Assembly (NCBI GenBank): GCA_018982785.1 | Contig: JAHHEN010000004.1 | Coordinates: 5,001-69,000 of the forward strand | From: Enterococcus innesii | Lineage (GTDB): Bacteria > Bacillota > Bacilli > Lactobacillales > Enterococcaceae | Direction: 5' to 3' | Length of the DNA: 64,000 nt | Shown here: positions 52,589-60,686 of the stretch, one piece after another | How positions within the stretch are numbered: the first letter of the stretch is position 1 | Layout of the letters: the number at the start of each line of letters is the position of its first letter | Notes under the pieces: generated by a model | What the model was told of the DNA's origin: nothing | The model's input: the letters and a program-made list of their open reading frames with translations, nothing else | The model's database searches: none | Position numbers and translations under genes: made by a program

Positions 52589-52603
52589 TTAGAATCGTTA
52601 TAA
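52589..52603. promoter_or_regulatory. Fur/PerR-family box 2
   Basis: TTAGAATCGTTATAA matches the same consensus at 12 of 14 positions and lies in the untranslated leader, 24 bases before the fur start codon. Confidence 0.55.
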
Positions 52604-52626
52604 ATTAACGGCATACGGAGGCAACT

Positions 52627-53079
52627 ATGAACACAACAGCAGCGTTAAAAAAGACCAAGAAACAATTGCACGAGTCGGGGTTTAAATTAACTCCTCAGCG
52701 AGAAGCGACGTTATTGGTCTTATTAGAAAATGAGAAAGACCATTTATCCGCCGAAGAGATTTTCTTTTTTGTGCGAAAAAAAAATTCTGAGATTGGCTTG
52801 GCAACCGTCTATCGAACGTTGGAGATCTTAACGGATTTGAAAATCGTCGATAAAGTCAGCTTTAATGACGGTGTCGCTCGCTATGATCTACGCAAAGAAG
52901 GTGCCAAACACTTTCATCATCACTTGTTGTGTTTGGAATGCGGCAATATTGAAGAGGTTGAAGAGGATTTGCTGGGCAGTGTCGAAGAGATCGTTGAACA
53001 AAAGTACCATTTTTTAGTAAAGGATCATCGGTTGACATTTCATGGTGTCTGCCAAAAATGCCAAAGCAAAGCCGAGTAA
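52627..53079 (+). CDS. fur: Fur-family metalloregulator
   Basis: A 150-residue Fur-family repressor. Winged helix about residues 15-85 (TPQREATLLVLLENEKDHLSAEEI and IGLATVYRTLEILTDLKIV), dimer and metal domain after it, with HFHHHLLCLECGNIEEVEE and the zinc pairs CLEC and CQKC. The sequence without PerR-type features and the cvfB-fur-xerD order favour Fur (iron) over PerR or Zur, although only binding tests would settle this. It starts at ATG 52627 after ACGGAGGCAACT. Two 7-1-7 boxes over and after its promoter suggest autoregulation or control by a paralogue. Confidence 0.9.
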   Translation: MNTTAALKKTKKQLHESGFKLTPQREATLLVLLENEKDHLSAEEIFFFVRKKNSEIGLATVYRTLEILTDLKIVDKVSFNDGVARYDLRKEGAKHFHHHLLCLECGNIEEVEEDLLGSVEEIVEQKYHFLVKDHRLTFHGVCQKCQSKAE

Positions 53080-53114
53080 TTGTACTTTGGCAATTTTAAA
53101 TAAACGTTTGTTAT

Positions 53115-53204
53115 CACCCGAATGATAGTCAGATGGTTTCCAATAGGAAGAGCGCTATTTTTTCCAATTTGAAAGAAACCGAAAAATCTGCTATGATTCG
53201 GGTG
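53115..53204 (+). other. long nested inverted repeat between fur and xerD
   Basis: CACCCGAATGATAG (53115-53128) and CTATGATTCGGGTG (53191-53204) pair at 13 of 14 positions, continued inwards by CAGA/TCTG and GGTTTC/GAAACC. The loop also holds a small AATAG/CTATT hairpin. The total is about 24 pairs. A T run occurs farther on (about 53237-53242). Confidence 0.6.
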
Positions 53205-53312
53205 TTTCCTTGGGCAAACGATATGGGTAGGTGCCTCTTTTTTATTGGCAAGCTACTATCTTAACGAGCCAGAATTTGATATGATAAAAAAGCTGAAAGT
53301 AGAGGGAGCCCC

Positions 53313-54203
53313 ATGAACGAACAAATCATTGATTATCTTCATTATTTGACCATTGAGCGCGGGCTATCCCAAAATACCCGTGCCAGCTACCAACGAGATC
53401 TGCAACAGTATCTTGCGTTTTTACAAAAAAAACAAGTCACTCAGTGGCAGCAGATCGACCGAGTAATCGTTTTGTCTTTTTTGCAAAGTCTGCAAGAAGC
53501 GGGAAAATCCTCGGCGACCGTGATTCGGATGGTCTCTAGTTTGCGAAGATTCCATCAATTTTTGCGTCAAGAACGGTTTACCGATCATGATCCAATGCAG
53601 CATATTGATTCACCGAAAAAACAGCAGAAGCTGCCTGATACCTTGAGTTTACAAGAAGTGGAGCGGTTGATCGAAACACCGGATACGCGAGCGGTGTTGG
53701 GCATCCGTGACCGAGCGATTTTGGAAGTGATGTATGCAACGGGCTTACGTGTCAGCGAGTTGATCGGTTTGAAATTAAACGATTTGCATTTAAGTATGGG
53801 GTTGCTGCAAACAACCGGGAAAGGCGACAAAGAACGGATCGTTCCATTAGGGGATCTAGCGATTCAATGGATCGAAACCTATCTCAGCGATGCACGTCCG
53901 TATTTGACGAGAAAAACGCCAGATGAAAGCCATCTGTTTGTGAACAACCACGGCACGCAACTGTCTCGTCAAGGGATCTGGAAAAATTTAAAGGCCTTGG
54001 TTCGACAAGCTGGGATCACCAAGAATGTGACTCCCCATACGTTGCGCCATAGTTTTGCGACCCATCTATTAGAAAACGGGGCAGATCTGCGAACGGTTCA
54101 AGAGTTGCTAGGACACGCAGATATCTCGACCACTCAGATTTACACGCATATAACGAAGAAACGGATGACGGAAGTGTACAAGCAGCACTTTCCGCGCGCC
54201 TAG
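53313..54203 (+). CDS. xerD: site-specific tyrosine recombinase XerD
   Basis: A 296-residue tyrosine recombinase that resolves chromosome dimers with XerC or its equivalent. The N-terminal core-binding domain spans residues 1-105. The catalytic domain has TGLRVSELIGLKLND with the first Arg (about residue 148), TPHTLRHSFATHLLENGADL with His and Arg, LLGHADISTTQIYTH with the second His and the nucleophile Tyr (about residue 278). It starts at ATG 53313 behind GAGGGAGCCCC. Its place in front of scpA-scpB is the standard Firmicute order, so it is not a phage integrase. Confidence 0.93.
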   Translation: MNEQIIDYLHYLTIERGLSQNTRASYQRDLQQYLAFLQKKQVTQWQQIDRVIVLSFLQSLQEAGKSSATVIRMVSSLRRFHQFLRQERFTDHDPMQHIDSPKKQQKLPDTLSLQEVERLIETPDTRAVLGIRDRAILEVMYATGLRVSELIGLKLNDLHLSMGLLQTTGKGDKERIVPLGDLAIQWIETYLSDARPYLTRKTPDESHLFVNNHGTQLSRQGIWKNLKALVRQAGITKNVTPHTLRHSFATHLLENGADLRTVQELLGHADISTTQIYTHITKKRMTEVYKQHFPRA

Positions 54204-54217
54204 AAATCGAGGATGGA

Positions 54218-54967
54218 ATGGAAGAAATCAAAATAAAATTGGCTGTCTTTGAAGGACCGTTGGATTTGCTGCTTCATTTGATCAAAAAACTGGAGATCGA
54301 TGTTTATGATATTCCAGTTGCTACCATCACCGAACAATACATGCAGTACATCCATGCCATGAAAATTTTAGAATTAGAAGTCGCTGGAGAATATTTAGTT
54401 ATGGCGGCGACTTTGATGGCGATCAAAAGCCAGATGCTGTTGCCTAAACAAGAATTGATTGCTGAAGTCGAAGAGTACGAAGAAGATCCGCGGGATATGC
54501 TGGTGGCACAACTGCTAGAATACCGGAAATTTAAGTACGCAGCCGAACAGCTTTCAGAAAAAGCGGAAGAGCGCAGTTTGTATTACACGAAAGATCCAAT
54601 GGATGTCGATGAATACAAAGAGGAAGAAGATCAATTAAGAGCCAATCAATTCAACACGATCGATCTCTTTTTGGCTTTTCAAAAAATGGTCGAGAAAAAG
54701 AAAAATCGCCAAGTACTAGAAACCAAGATTTCTCCTGATGAAAGCACCATCGATGAAAAGATGGCGGCGATTCAGTTGGAGATGCAGCATGTCAGTGCTA
54801 AAAAAGGCCGCAGCTTCGATTCGTTTTTTACCTCTTACAATAAAACAGAAGTTGTGGTAACCTTTATGGCACTATTAGAATTAATGAAAAAAGGAACGAT
54901 TCGAGTAGAGCAAACAGACAATTATGCGTCGATTCTGCTCTATCCAATAGGTAAAGAAGATGAGTAA
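54218..54967 (+). CDS. scpA: segregation and condensation protein A
   Basis: A 249-residue kleisin subunit of the SMC condensin complex. The N-terminal part FEGPLDLLLHLIKKLEIDVYD binds the SMC neck, the middle is a charged helical linker, and the C-terminal winged helix VVVTFMALLELMKKGTIRV binds the SMC head. It starts at ATG 54218 behind GAGGAT and its end overlaps scpB by 8 bases. It works with ScpB and SMC in chromosome segregation. Confidence 0.95.
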   Translation: MEEIKIKLAVFEGPLDLLLHLIKKLEIDVYDIPVATITEQYMQYIHAMKILELEVAGEYLVMAATLMAIKSQMLLPKQELIAEVEEYEEDPRDMLVAQLLEYRKFKYAAEQLSEKAEERSLYYTKDPMDVDEYKEEEDQLRANQFNTIDLFLAFQKMVEKKKNRQVLETKISPDESTIDEKMAAIQLEMQHVSAKKGRSFDSFFTSYNKTEVVVTFMALLELMKKGTIRVEQTDNYASILLYPIGKEDE

Positions 54968-55544
54968 ATATAGTGAATTAGAAGCGATCTTATTCGTCGT
55001 CGGTGATGAGGGGATCGGACTTGAAGAACTAAGTTATTTAGTCAAAAGTAATACTGCCAGTGTCTATCAGCATTTGCAGGAATTAAATCAGCAATATGAA
55101 GAAAATGAACATACTGCGTTGCATATTCTAGAAGTCGGCAATCATTTTATCTTAACCACTAAGAAAAAATTTGCCCCTTTATTGAAGAAATATGCCGAAT
55201 CACCGATGGGCAGTTCATTGTCGCAAGCGGCTTTGGAAACTTTGTCAATCATTGCTTACAAGCAACCGATCACTCGGATGGAAGTAGAAGAGATTCGCGG
55301 CGTCCAATCCAGCGGCTCGGTTCAAAAACTGGTGGCAAAACGGCTGATTGAAGAAAAGGGCCGCGTGGACGGACCAGGACGAGCGATCTTATACGGTACG
55401 ACGGAATACTTTATGGATTATTTTGGCTTAAAAAGTTTGGCTGAATTGCCTGACATCCAATCAATGGAAGATGAACTTGAAGAAGATGCACCGTTTGATC
55501 TTTTTTACGACCGCTACAAACAAGCAGAAACAGAAGGAGAATGA
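54960..55544 (+). CDS. scpB: segregation and condensation protein B
   Basis: A 194-residue partner of ScpA with two winged-helix domains: SELEAILFVVGDEGIGLEEL at the start and LSQAALETLSIIAYKQPITR in the middle, then VEEIRGVQSSGSVQKLVAK, all standard ScpB motifs. The acidic C-terminal tail is variable. The start overlaps the scpA end and the stop overlaps the rluB region, so all three genes are tightly linked. Confidence 0.95.
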   Translation: MSKYSELEAILFVVGDEGIGLEELSYLVKSNTASVYQHLQELNQQYEENEHTALHILEVGNHFILTTKKKFAPLLKKYAESPMGSSLSQAALETLSIIAYKQPITRMEVEEIRGVQSSGSVQKLVAKRLIEEKGRVDGPGRAILYGTTEYFMDYFGLKSLAELPDIQSMEDELEEDAPFDLFYDRYKQAETEGE

Positions 55545-55546
55545 AG

Positions 55547-56263
55547 ATGGAACGTTTGCAAAAAGTGATTGCCCATGCCGGCATCACCTCAAGAAGAAAA
55601 GCTGAAGGATTGATAACCGAAGGCCGAGTGCGAGTTAATGGACAAGTAATCAAAGAATTAGGGGTCCAAGTCAGTTCAAAAGACGTCGTTGAAGTTGATG
55701 GCGTACCGATCGAACAAGAACAACACGTCTATTATTTGTTCTACAAACCTCGTGGCGTGATCTCAGCTGTTACGGATGATAAAAAGCGCAAAGTCGTTTT
55801 GGATTATTTTGCTGAAGTGCCTGAACGAGTGTATCCAGTCGGACGCTTGGACTATGATACCTCCGGTTTACTGCTCCTGACAAATGATGGGGAATTATCA
55901 CAGACACTGATGCATCCAAAACACGAAGTCGACAAAGTGTATGTTGCCAAGGTCAAAGGCATTGCGGATAAAAAGCAGCTGCTCCCATTGACAAAAGGGA
56001 TTCGGATCGAAGGCCGTAAGACGGCACCTGCTCGCTTTGAAATCTTATCGACAGACCAAACAGCGCAATCTAGTATTGTGCAATTGACGATCCACGAAGG
56101 TCGCAACCATCAAGTCAAAAACATGCTAAAAGCAGTTGGTTTGCCTGTGCAAAAACTAAAACGGGAAAACTATGGTCCGTTAGATCTGAAAGGTCTTCGT
56201 CCAGGGGAATACCGAGAATTGTCGAAGAAAGAAGTCAGCCAGCTGAAAAATAGTGCAAAATAG
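55547..56263 (+). CDS. rluB: 23S rRNA pseudouridine synthase RluB
   Basis: A 238-residue RluB/RsuA-family enzyme that makes pseudouridine in 23S rRNA. The N-terminal S4 RNA-binding domain is MERLQKVIAHAGITSRRKAE; the catalytic domain has the Asp-containing GRLDYDTSGLLLLTNDG (about residue 102) and the conserved HEGRNHQVKNMLKAVGLPV. ATG 55547 is chosen since GAAGGAG is 7 bases upstream; the ATG at 55541 is too close. It is the last gene of the scpA-scpB-rluB unit. Confidence 0.93.
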   Translation: MERLQKVIAHAGITSRRKAEGLITEGRVRVNGQVIKELGVQVSSKDVVEVDGVPIEQEQHVYYLFYKPRGVISAVTDDKKRKVVLDYFAEVPERVYPVGRLDYDTSGLLLLTNDGELSQTLMHPKHEVDKVYVAKVKGIADKKQLLPLTKGIRIEGRKTAPARFEILSTDQTAQSSIVQLTIHEGRNHQVKNMLKAVGLPVQKLKRENYGPLDLKGLRPGEYRELSKKEVSQLKNSAK

Positions 56264-56289
56264 TTGAAAAGTATCTGAAAACGTAACTA

Positions 56290-56317
56290 TTGTTAATTTT
56301 TAGATTTTGTGTATAAT
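56290..56317 (+). promoter_or_regulatory. promoter of the ribU riboswitch transcript
   Basis: TTGTTA (56290-56295) and TATAAT (56312-56317) are 16 bases apart. RNA should start near 56324, just before the FMN riboswitch. Confidence 0.7.
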
Positions 56318-56346
56318 AGAACATATAATAAATAGAATAAAGGTTC

Positions 56347-56464
56347 GTCTTCAGGGGCAGGGTGCAATTCCCGACCGGTGGTTATAGTCCACGACCTATT
56401 TCTTCGGAAATAGCTGAATCGGTGAAATTCCGATACCGACAGTACAGTCTGGATAAAGAAGATA
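56347..56464 (+). ncRNA. FMN riboswitch (RFN element)
   Basis: All conserved pieces of the RFN element are present in order: TCTTCAGGGGCAGGGTG, AATTCCCGACCGG, TAGTCCACGA, a variable hairpin (CTATTTC/GAAATAG), TCGGTGAAATTCCGAT, CCGACAGTACAGTCTGGAT and closing AAGAAGA. It binds flavin mononucleotide and here controls the riboflavin transporter gene through the terminator that follows. Confidence 0.96.
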
Positions 56465-56495
56465 GAGCGTATTTGATTTGCTTATGGCTATTTCG

Positions 56496-56537
56496 AATGC
56501 CCTCTTTTTTCCCTGTGGAAAAAAGAGGGCATTTTTT
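56496..56537 (+). terminator. riboswitch-controlled terminator before ribU
   Basis: AATGCCCTCTTTTTT pairs with AAAAAAGAGGGCATT, followed by a T run. It is the expression platform: FMN binding favours termination and so lowers riboflavin uptake. Confidence 0.92.
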
Positions 56538-56617
56538 GTCTGGCGCCGACAAGAAAGCCGAGGAAATTTAATAGGTTCGTTTGAAGAGGAATCCTGAACT
56601 TAGGAGGATTTATACTG

Positions 56618-57211
56618 ATGAACAACAAAACAAGAAAAATGGTGACAATCGCCATGTGTGCTGCTATGGGAACAATTTTGCAATTTATCGCTTTTCCAAT
56701 TTTTCCGGCATTCAGCTTTCTAAAGATCGATTTTAGTGATATTCCCGTGATGATCATGATGTTTTTATTTGGTCCTTGGAGTGGGGTAGTGACTGCCTTC
56801 ATTCGTTCGGTCCTACATTTGTTCTTATCTGGTTTTTCACCTGCTGATATGGTGGGGGATACGGCAAGCTTTTTAGCATCATGTGCCTTTACTTTGCCAA
56901 TGTACTACTTTTTCCGCAAAGGTATTCACACCAAAAACAAAATGGTTGGTGTCATCAGCGGTATCTTGTCGGTAACGATTTTTATGAGTGTGGCGAACCT
57001 ATTTGTGATCACACCGCTTTACCTACGCTTTTTCGGGGTCACAGCCGATCAATTTTTAGGAATGTCTTTGCCGCAATATGTGGCGATCGGGATCTTACCT
57101 TTCAATTTGGTTAAAGGCGCAATCGTCAGTGCCGTCTTTTTAGCACTACATGCCAAGCTGCTGCCATGGTTGGCTCGTAAGCAGCCCCATCATTCTGCTA
57201 TAGGAAAATAA
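56618..57211 (+). CDS. ribU: riboflavin ECF transporter S component
   Basis: A 197-residue membrane protein with six hydrophobic helices, the substrate-binding subunit of an energy-coupling-factor transporter. KMVTIAMCAAMGTILQF at the start (with the Ala-rich helix that contacts the T component) and IDFSDIPVMIMMFLFGPWSG in the second region are RibU signatures. The preceding FMN riboswitch confirms the substrate. The ATPase and T subunits are not nearby, as usual for a shared ECF module. ATG 56618 follows TAGGAGGATTTATACTG. Confidence 0.95.
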   Translation: MNNKTRKMVTIAMCAAMGTILQFIAFPIFPAFSFLKIDFSDIPVMIMMFLFGPWSGVVTAFIRSVLHLFLSGFSPADMVGDTASFLASCAFTLPMYYFFRKGIHTKNKMVGVISGILSVTIFMSVANLFVITPLYLRFFGVTADQFLGMSLPQYVAIGILPFNLVKGAIVSAVFLALHAKLLPWLARKQPHHSAIGK

Positions 57212-57216
57212 AAAAT

Positions 57217-57270
57217 GAGCCGACTTGCTGTTGCAGACGAAAGGTCTGTCAATGGCAGGTCGGCTTTTTT
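57217..57270. terminator. terminator between ribU and the ferredoxin gene
   Basis: AGCCGAC.TGC pairs with GCA.GTCGGCT, with inner CAGAC/GTCTG, then TTTTTT. It lies between convergent genes; the ferredoxin stop codon at 57269 is in its T run. Confidence 0.85.
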
Positions 57271-57484
57271 ATTTTTCCATGATAATCGCACGGGTAGGGC
57301 ATTTGCGATAAGCAGTTTTGACTTTTTCTTGTTGTTCTTCTATGATAAACTGTTGCCGAGCACTCGGTTCTTGGGCAAATAAAACGATCCCATCTTCATC
57401 ATAATCGAAGATCTCGGGGGCATAGATCGCACATAGGCCACAAGCAATGCAGCGCTCAGGAACAATTTTACAGCGTTGTGACAT
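57269..57484 (-). CDS. fer: ferredoxin, [4Fe-4S]
   Basis: A 71-residue small electron carrier. The cluster motif is CIACGLC (residues about 12-18), and the fourth ligand is in YRKCPTRAI (about residue 62). A single CxxCxxC plus one distal CP indicates one cluster. It starts at ATG 57484, divergent from the ypbB-like gene with overlapping upstream sequence. The same gene is found in front of the ypbB-recQ pair in many Firmicutes. Confidence 0.92.
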   Translation of the reverse strand: MSQRCKIVPERCIACGLCAIYAPEIFDYDEDGIVLFAQEPSARQQFIIEEQQEKVKTAYRKCPTRAIIMEK

Positions 57485-57510
57485 TTTTTAGTCCTTTCTG
57501 GAGGGAAGAT

Positions 57511-58506
57511 ATGGATTCTTTTATTTTAGCGCTGTTTTCTGATACTGACAAGCTGCGCCCATCGACACTTTATCAAATTCTCATTGGAAAGCGTACTAGC
57601 TCTGTTTTGAGTTATGCCTTTTTTTATGATCGCTTAGGTCTTTTTCAAGCGATGCCACAGTTGAATGAGAGGGAGTATCAACAGACGATCGCTGACTTGA
57701 TCCAACAAGGGATGTTAAGTCGGGATTCAGATGGTCTGCTGCTCAAAAGGACCGTTGCAAATTATGAGCAGTCCAGAGAAATGTTGTTGCATCAGATGGA
57801 TTATTTTCGGTATGGACGAACGACGGAGGAGGCTTGGCGTTTTGTCCGACTGCTGGTTCAAGCAGCTGCATATCAAGGGGTGACCAATCAGTATATTCCT
57901 GTTGAGAACACGCCCTTATATACAGAACATGTGCGTCGACTGATCCATCAATACCCTGAAATCAAAAAGATCACTCATCGAGAACTTTCGGCAGTTTTTG
58001 ACCAGCTTCCCGCAGAAGTTGCAGATTTTTTAGCGGGCACCTTATCTGGTCCTGATCTTCTTGGGCAGGCGTTTTTCCAACTTTTGCCAGAATCTGTACA
58101 AGGTAAGCCTTGGGACAATCTTTATGTAGGAGCTGCGATCCATCAATTTTTAGCCCTGGTCGAAAAAGAGCCGCAGATGGTACTGTTTCAAGGATTATCG
58201 CCTTTTCTAAATAGGAATCTGAATCAAAGTATGCTGGAAAGTCGTGCATTATTCTTGCAAGGAGCTTCTGTTGAGCAGATCATGGAAAAAAGAAGGATCA
58301 AACGAGGAACCGTTAATGATCATTTGATTGAATGGGCACTGCTTGATCCGACATTTCCGTATCAGCGCTTTGATACAGCGTTGCTGAATAAGCTGCCAGC
58401 AACTTCTTGGAAAAACAGCTATCAAGAATTACAGGAACTTCTGGCGACAGATTTTTTGACGATCCGTTTGTTACAGATTGCTCAGAAACGGGGGATTCGA
58501 TGTTAG
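57511..58506 (+). CDS. YpbB-family helix-turn-helix protein, upstream partner of recQ
   Basis: A 331-residue protein of the YpbB family, always found directly before recQ in Firmicutes. The C-terminal part has the helicase-associated segment ALFLQGASVEQIMEKRRIKR followed by a helix-turn-helix-like region (RGTVNDHLIEWALL). ATG 57511 follows GGAGGGAAGAT; the frame extends to 57478 without a ribosome site. Its end overlaps the recQ start by 7 bases. A role in assisting RecQ is likely from context; no catalytic motif is seen. Confidence 0.8.
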   Translation: MDSFILALFSDTDKLRPSTLYQILIGKRTSSVLSYAFFYDRLGLFQAMPQLNEREYQQTIADLIQQGMLSRDSDGLLLKRTVANYEQSREMLLHQMDYFRYGRTTEEAWRFVRLLVQAAAYQGVTNQYIPVENTPLYTEHVRRLIHQYPEIKKITHRELSAVFDQLPAEVADFLAGTLSGPDLLGQAFFQLLPESVQGKPWDNLYVGAAIHQFLALVEKEPQMVLFQGLSPFLNRNLNQSMLESRALFLQGASVEQIMEKRRIKRGTVNDHLIEWALLDPTFPYQRFDTALLNKLPATSWKNSYQELQELLATDFLTIRLLQIAQKRGIRC

Positions 58507-59882
58507 AAAACGCACTGAATCAGTACTTTGGCTTCAAAACATTTCGTCAAGGACAAAAAGAAGTCATCGAAAGTGTTTTAGCGCAGCAAGATACGTTAGC
58601 GATTCTGCCTACCGGGAATGGCAAAAGTCTCTGTTATCAGCTGCCAGGGTACCTCATAGATGGCATCGTGATCATTATCTCACCGCTTGTTTCTTTAATG
58701 GAAGATCAAGTCTATGGCTTACAAAAGCAAGGGGAAAAACGCGCGATTGCATTTAATAGTCAACTGGACCTTGCCGATCGTCACTATGTGATGCAGCACT
58801 TGCAGAAGTACAAATTTTTGTTTTTAAGTCCAGAAATGATCGTGCAAGAAGCCATTTTGCAACAACTCGAACAAGCAAAGATCGCTATGCTCGTGGTGGA
58901 TGAAGCTCATTGTGTTTCCCAATGGGGCATTGATTTTCGACCAGAGTACTTGCAGCTTGGTGAAGTAAAAAAACGCTTGAAGACACCCGTCACATTAGCT
59001 TTGACGGCTACTGCTACGGCACAAGTCGAAGCAGATATTCGGCAAGTGTTGTTAGCAAAGAACGCCAATGTCTATCGTTATTCGATGAACCGCAGCAATA
59101 TTGGCTTGTTCGTAGAGCAAACAACAGACAAAGATGCGGCATTAGCAGACTATCTCAGCCGCTTAGGCGGGGCTGGGATCATTTACTGTTCCACAAGAAG
59201 CAAAGTCGAAGAAGTCTATAATAAACTGCGTCAGCGCTATACGGTAGGTTATTATCATGGTGGTTTAGCGAGTGATCAAAGAAAAACGTTGCAGCAGCAG
59301 TTTTCTCAGAATAAATTAAAATTGCTCGTCGCAACCAATGCGTTTGGGATGGGGATCAATAAAGAAGATATTCGTTTTGTGATCCATTATGACTTGCCTG
59401 ATTCGCTGGAAAACTACAGTCAGGAAATCGGTCGAGCAGGCCGCGATGGCAAACAAAGCAGTGCGATCTTGCTTTATCAGGAACACGATGAGCAGATTCA
59501 CTACTTCTTTCAGCGAGAAAACAAAGAAGAACGCCGTGCTTTAGAACGAATGGTTCAGGAAAAGAGGAAAGAACCCTTGACACCACTGCAAGAAAAATGG
59601 CAGCAGAAGATGAAGGAGTTGGGGGCTGCGTTTTGGCTGGAAACGCTAAAACAAAACGAACAGCAAAAGCAAGAACAATTACAAAAAATGTTGGCTTATA
59701 TTCATTTTACCGGTTGCCGCCGTCAGTTTTTATTGGCGCATTTTGGAGAAGAAGTGCAACAGAATCCTTATTGTTGCGACAATGACGGGATCGAATTGGC
59801 AGTAGAAGAAGAGCTTTTAGAAAAAAAAGTCATCCTTCATTGGCAAGAACGTTTAATAAAAATTTTTAAAGATATAAATTGA
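58500..59882 (+). CDS. recQ: ATP-dependent DNA helicase RecQ
   Basis: A 460-residue superfamily 2 helicase. Motifs are Q-motif FGFKTFRQGQKEVIESVL, Walker A LPTGNGKSLCYQLP, DEAH box VVDEAHCVSQWG, motif III LALTATATAQVEADI, motif V ATNAFGMGINKED and motif VI YSQEIGRAGRDG. The zinc-binding RQC region is only partly kept (CRRQFLLAHFGE, CCDNDG), and there is no HRDC domain, so it is a short form. Start ATG 58500 overlaps the upstream gene. It unwinds DNA in repair. Confidence 0.93.
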   Translation: MLENALNQYFGFKTFRQGQKEVIESVLAQQDTLAILPTGNGKSLCYQLPGYLIDGIVIIISPLVSLMEDQVYGLQKQGEKRAIAFNSQLDLADRHYVMQHLQKYKFLFLSPEMIVQEAILQQLEQAKIAMLVVDEAHCVSQWGIDFRPEYLQLGEVKKRLKTPVTLALTATATAQVEADIRQVLLAKNANVYRYSMNRSNIGLFVEQTTDKDAALADYLSRLGGAGIIYCSTRSKVEEVYNKLRQRYTVGYYHGGLASDQRKTLQQQFSQNKLKLLVATNAFGMGINKEDIRFVIHYDLPDSLENYSQEIGRAGRDGKQSSAILLYQEHDEQIHYFFQRENKEERRALERMVQEKRKEPLTPLQEKWQQKMKELGAAFWLETLKQNEQQKQEQLQKMLAYIHFTGCRRQFLLAHFGEEVQQNPYCCDNDGIELAVEEELLEKKVILHWQERLIKIFKDIN

Positions 59883-59954
59883 ATCGTATTTTGCAGGACA
59901 GTTTTTATTTACCTATGGTATAATACATCGGAAGGAAACTAGGAGGGAATACGA

Positions 59955-60581
59955 GTGAGCAAGAAAGACAATGACTACAATTCAGAAAATCAAGAACCGT
60001 GGGAACAACCAATCTATGATACAGAATACGATGATTCTGCATCAAGATCCCAACAAAGAAAACAAAAGCGTGGGAATTCACTCTTTTTGACGATCGTTTT
60101 AGTTTTGCTTTTCTTGATCGTGGCAATTCCGGTTGGTGCCGGTATTTGGGTATTGAATCATAACAGTGATGCCCCGACCGCAGCAAGTTCGAGCAGTACA
60201 GTAGAAAGTACGACAGAATCTTCGACAACCGAGTCATCAACAACGGAATCATCCACTACTGAATCGACAAGTGAGACAAGTTCGTCAACAAGTGAATCAA
60301 GTTCTTCATCAAGCAGTAGCAGTTCTGCACCAGCTTCAACGACGCCATCAAGTAGTAGTGAGCCGACTCAACAAGAAAATAATGCAGGGCAAGACACTAC
60401 GCAAAATAATCAAGGGCAAGGAGCGACTGGTACCGAGGAATATACGACGGTGCAAGCAGGTGAAGGTCCTGAACAAGTGGCAGCCCGTACAGGCATCTCA
60501 GTTGAAACCCTATATCAATTAAATGGGATTGATCCAAACAACTACATGCTATACCCTGGCGACACATTACGAATTAAATAA
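59955..60581 (+). CDS. membrane-anchored LysM-domain protein
   Basis: A 208-residue protein with a cytoplasmic polar N-terminus (residues 1-40), one membrane helix (about 44-67), a long Ser/Thr/Glu-rich spacer (about 75-125) with tandem TTESS-type repeats, then a Gln/Asn-rich stretch and one C-terminal LysM domain (TTVQAGEGPEQVAARTGISV to PGDTLRIK) that binds peptidoglycan. Start GTG 59955 follows AGGAGGGAATACGA. It spans the membrane and contacts the wall; the spacer probably crosses the cell wall. Confidence 0.9.
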   Translation: MSKKDNDYNSENQEPWEQPIYDTEYDDSASRSQQRKQKRGNSLFLTIVLVLLFLIVAIPVGAGIWVLNHNSDAPTAASSSSTVESTTESSTTESSTTESSTTESTSETSSSTSESSSSSSSSSSAPASTTPSSSSEPTQQENNAGQDTTQNNQGQGATGTEEYTTVQAGEGPEQVAARTGISVETLYQLNGIDPNNYMLYPGDTLRIK

Positions 60582-60607
60582 AAAACCGCTTTGGCGGTTT
60601 TTTTTCT
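60580..60607 (+). terminator. intrinsic terminator after the LysM gene
   Basis: AAAAACCGC and GCGGTTTTT pair around TTTG, followed by more Ts. Confidence 0.85.
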
Positions 60608-60686
60608 TGGTAGGAAGAAGCCAAGGTGAACGATAAGCAGAAACGATGAAGGAATACACATCGTTGGGAAACGAGGAGTAAGAAAA

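Noticed and set aside
53313-54203. Phage or integrative-element integrase
   Set aside because: Length, motif order and position before scpA-scpB are those of chromosomal XerD; no phage genes or att-like repeats nearby.
56362-56571. 69-codon plus-strand ORF
   Set aside because: It lies entirely within the FMN riboswitch and its terminator.
60179-60360. CRISPR-like short repeats
   Set aside because: The repeats are in-frame codons for Ser/Thr/Glu, unequal and without spacers.
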